A stretch of DNA of 64,000 nucleotides from Bacillota bacterium (GTDB lineage: Bacteria; Bacillota; Dehalobacteriia; UBA4068; UBA4997), in contig JAETNY010000004.1 of assembly GCA_021771915.1 (NCBI GenBank), positions 1 through 64,000 on the forward strand, read 5' to 3'. Below, one piece after another: positions 63,918-64,000 of this stretch; within the stretch, counting starts at the first letter, position 1; each line of letters opens with the position of its first letter. Made by a program: the position numbers and the translations under genes. The notes under the pieces are model-generated. The model ran no database searches, was not told the DNA's origin, and saw nothing but the letters and a program-made list of their open reading frames with translations.

Positions 63918-64000
63918 TTTTAAATCACTCCTGTATTTTAAGGTTGATTAAGCTATATATAAAAAAGACGTGTATAATCAGGCGAAAACCTGAGTTAATA

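Overview
The window looks like the chromosome of an anaerobic, spore-forming Bacillota (Firmicutes). Spore genes are present (cotJABC, a gerA-type germination operon, spmA/spmB), together with a YolD-UmuC pair, a rpsF-ssb-rpsR operon and several S-layer-homology (SLH) surface proteins. Genus and class cannot be fixed from this sequence; I infer only the phylum and the ability to sporulate.

Positions 1 to about 38,495 are the right part of an integrative conjugative element (ICE) of the clostridial CTn type; its left end lies before the window. Its transfer module runs left to right: VirB6/TrbL-like channel protein (cut by the window edge), a small zinc-ribbon protein, a radical SAM protein, PrgI, VirB4 ATPase, an NlpC/P60 wall hydrolase, DUF4315 and DUF4366 proteins, a giant SLH-anchored cysteine-repeat surface protein, topoisomerase III, a Cys-rich VLP protein, a 2,531-residue methylase/helicase with a TnpV gene nested inside it in another frame, DUF3848/3849, MobC and a HUH relaxase. 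An AT-rich membrane protein with its own promoter sits between mobC and the relaxase.

From 26.9 to 36.6 kb is more AT-rich cargo: a Rpn-type nuclease/transposase, an XRE regulator, an ECF sigma factor with its membrane anti-sigma factor, and exported or surface proteins (Asp-box lipoprotein, DUF1906 protein, two others). Three exact-spacing copies of a 43-bp two-part promoter-like element stand before the anti-sigma gene and two of the cargo operons, so this island looks like a self-contained sigma-factor regulon. A Cys-rich KTR protein, a sigma-like protein, a hairpin-rich noncoding tract, a 50-residue protein and a large serine recombinase close the element.

The element ends inside cotJC: the spore-coat gene is cut after about 136 codons, just where the family sequence would continue, while cotJB and cotJA are intact. 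This is the most interesting observation: an ICE interrupting a spore-coat gene, next to its own serine recombinase, has the geometry of a skin-like intervening element.

The chromosome from 38.5 kb to the end carries the cotJ operon, gerKA-KC-KB, yerC-pcrA, a TARG1-like macrodomain hydrolase, spmA-spmB, a pseudouridine synthase, a C_GCAxxG protein, cobO with a coupled unknown gene, a BaiN-type flavoprotein, rpsF-ssb-rpsR, an SOS-type promoter driving a Y-family polymerase and YolD, an InlB-repeat SLH protein, gdhA, a CAP-SLH protein, tRNA-Gly(CCC) and an ammonium transporter fused to its PII regulator. No CRISPR array, rRNA or insertion sequence with terminal repeats was seen.
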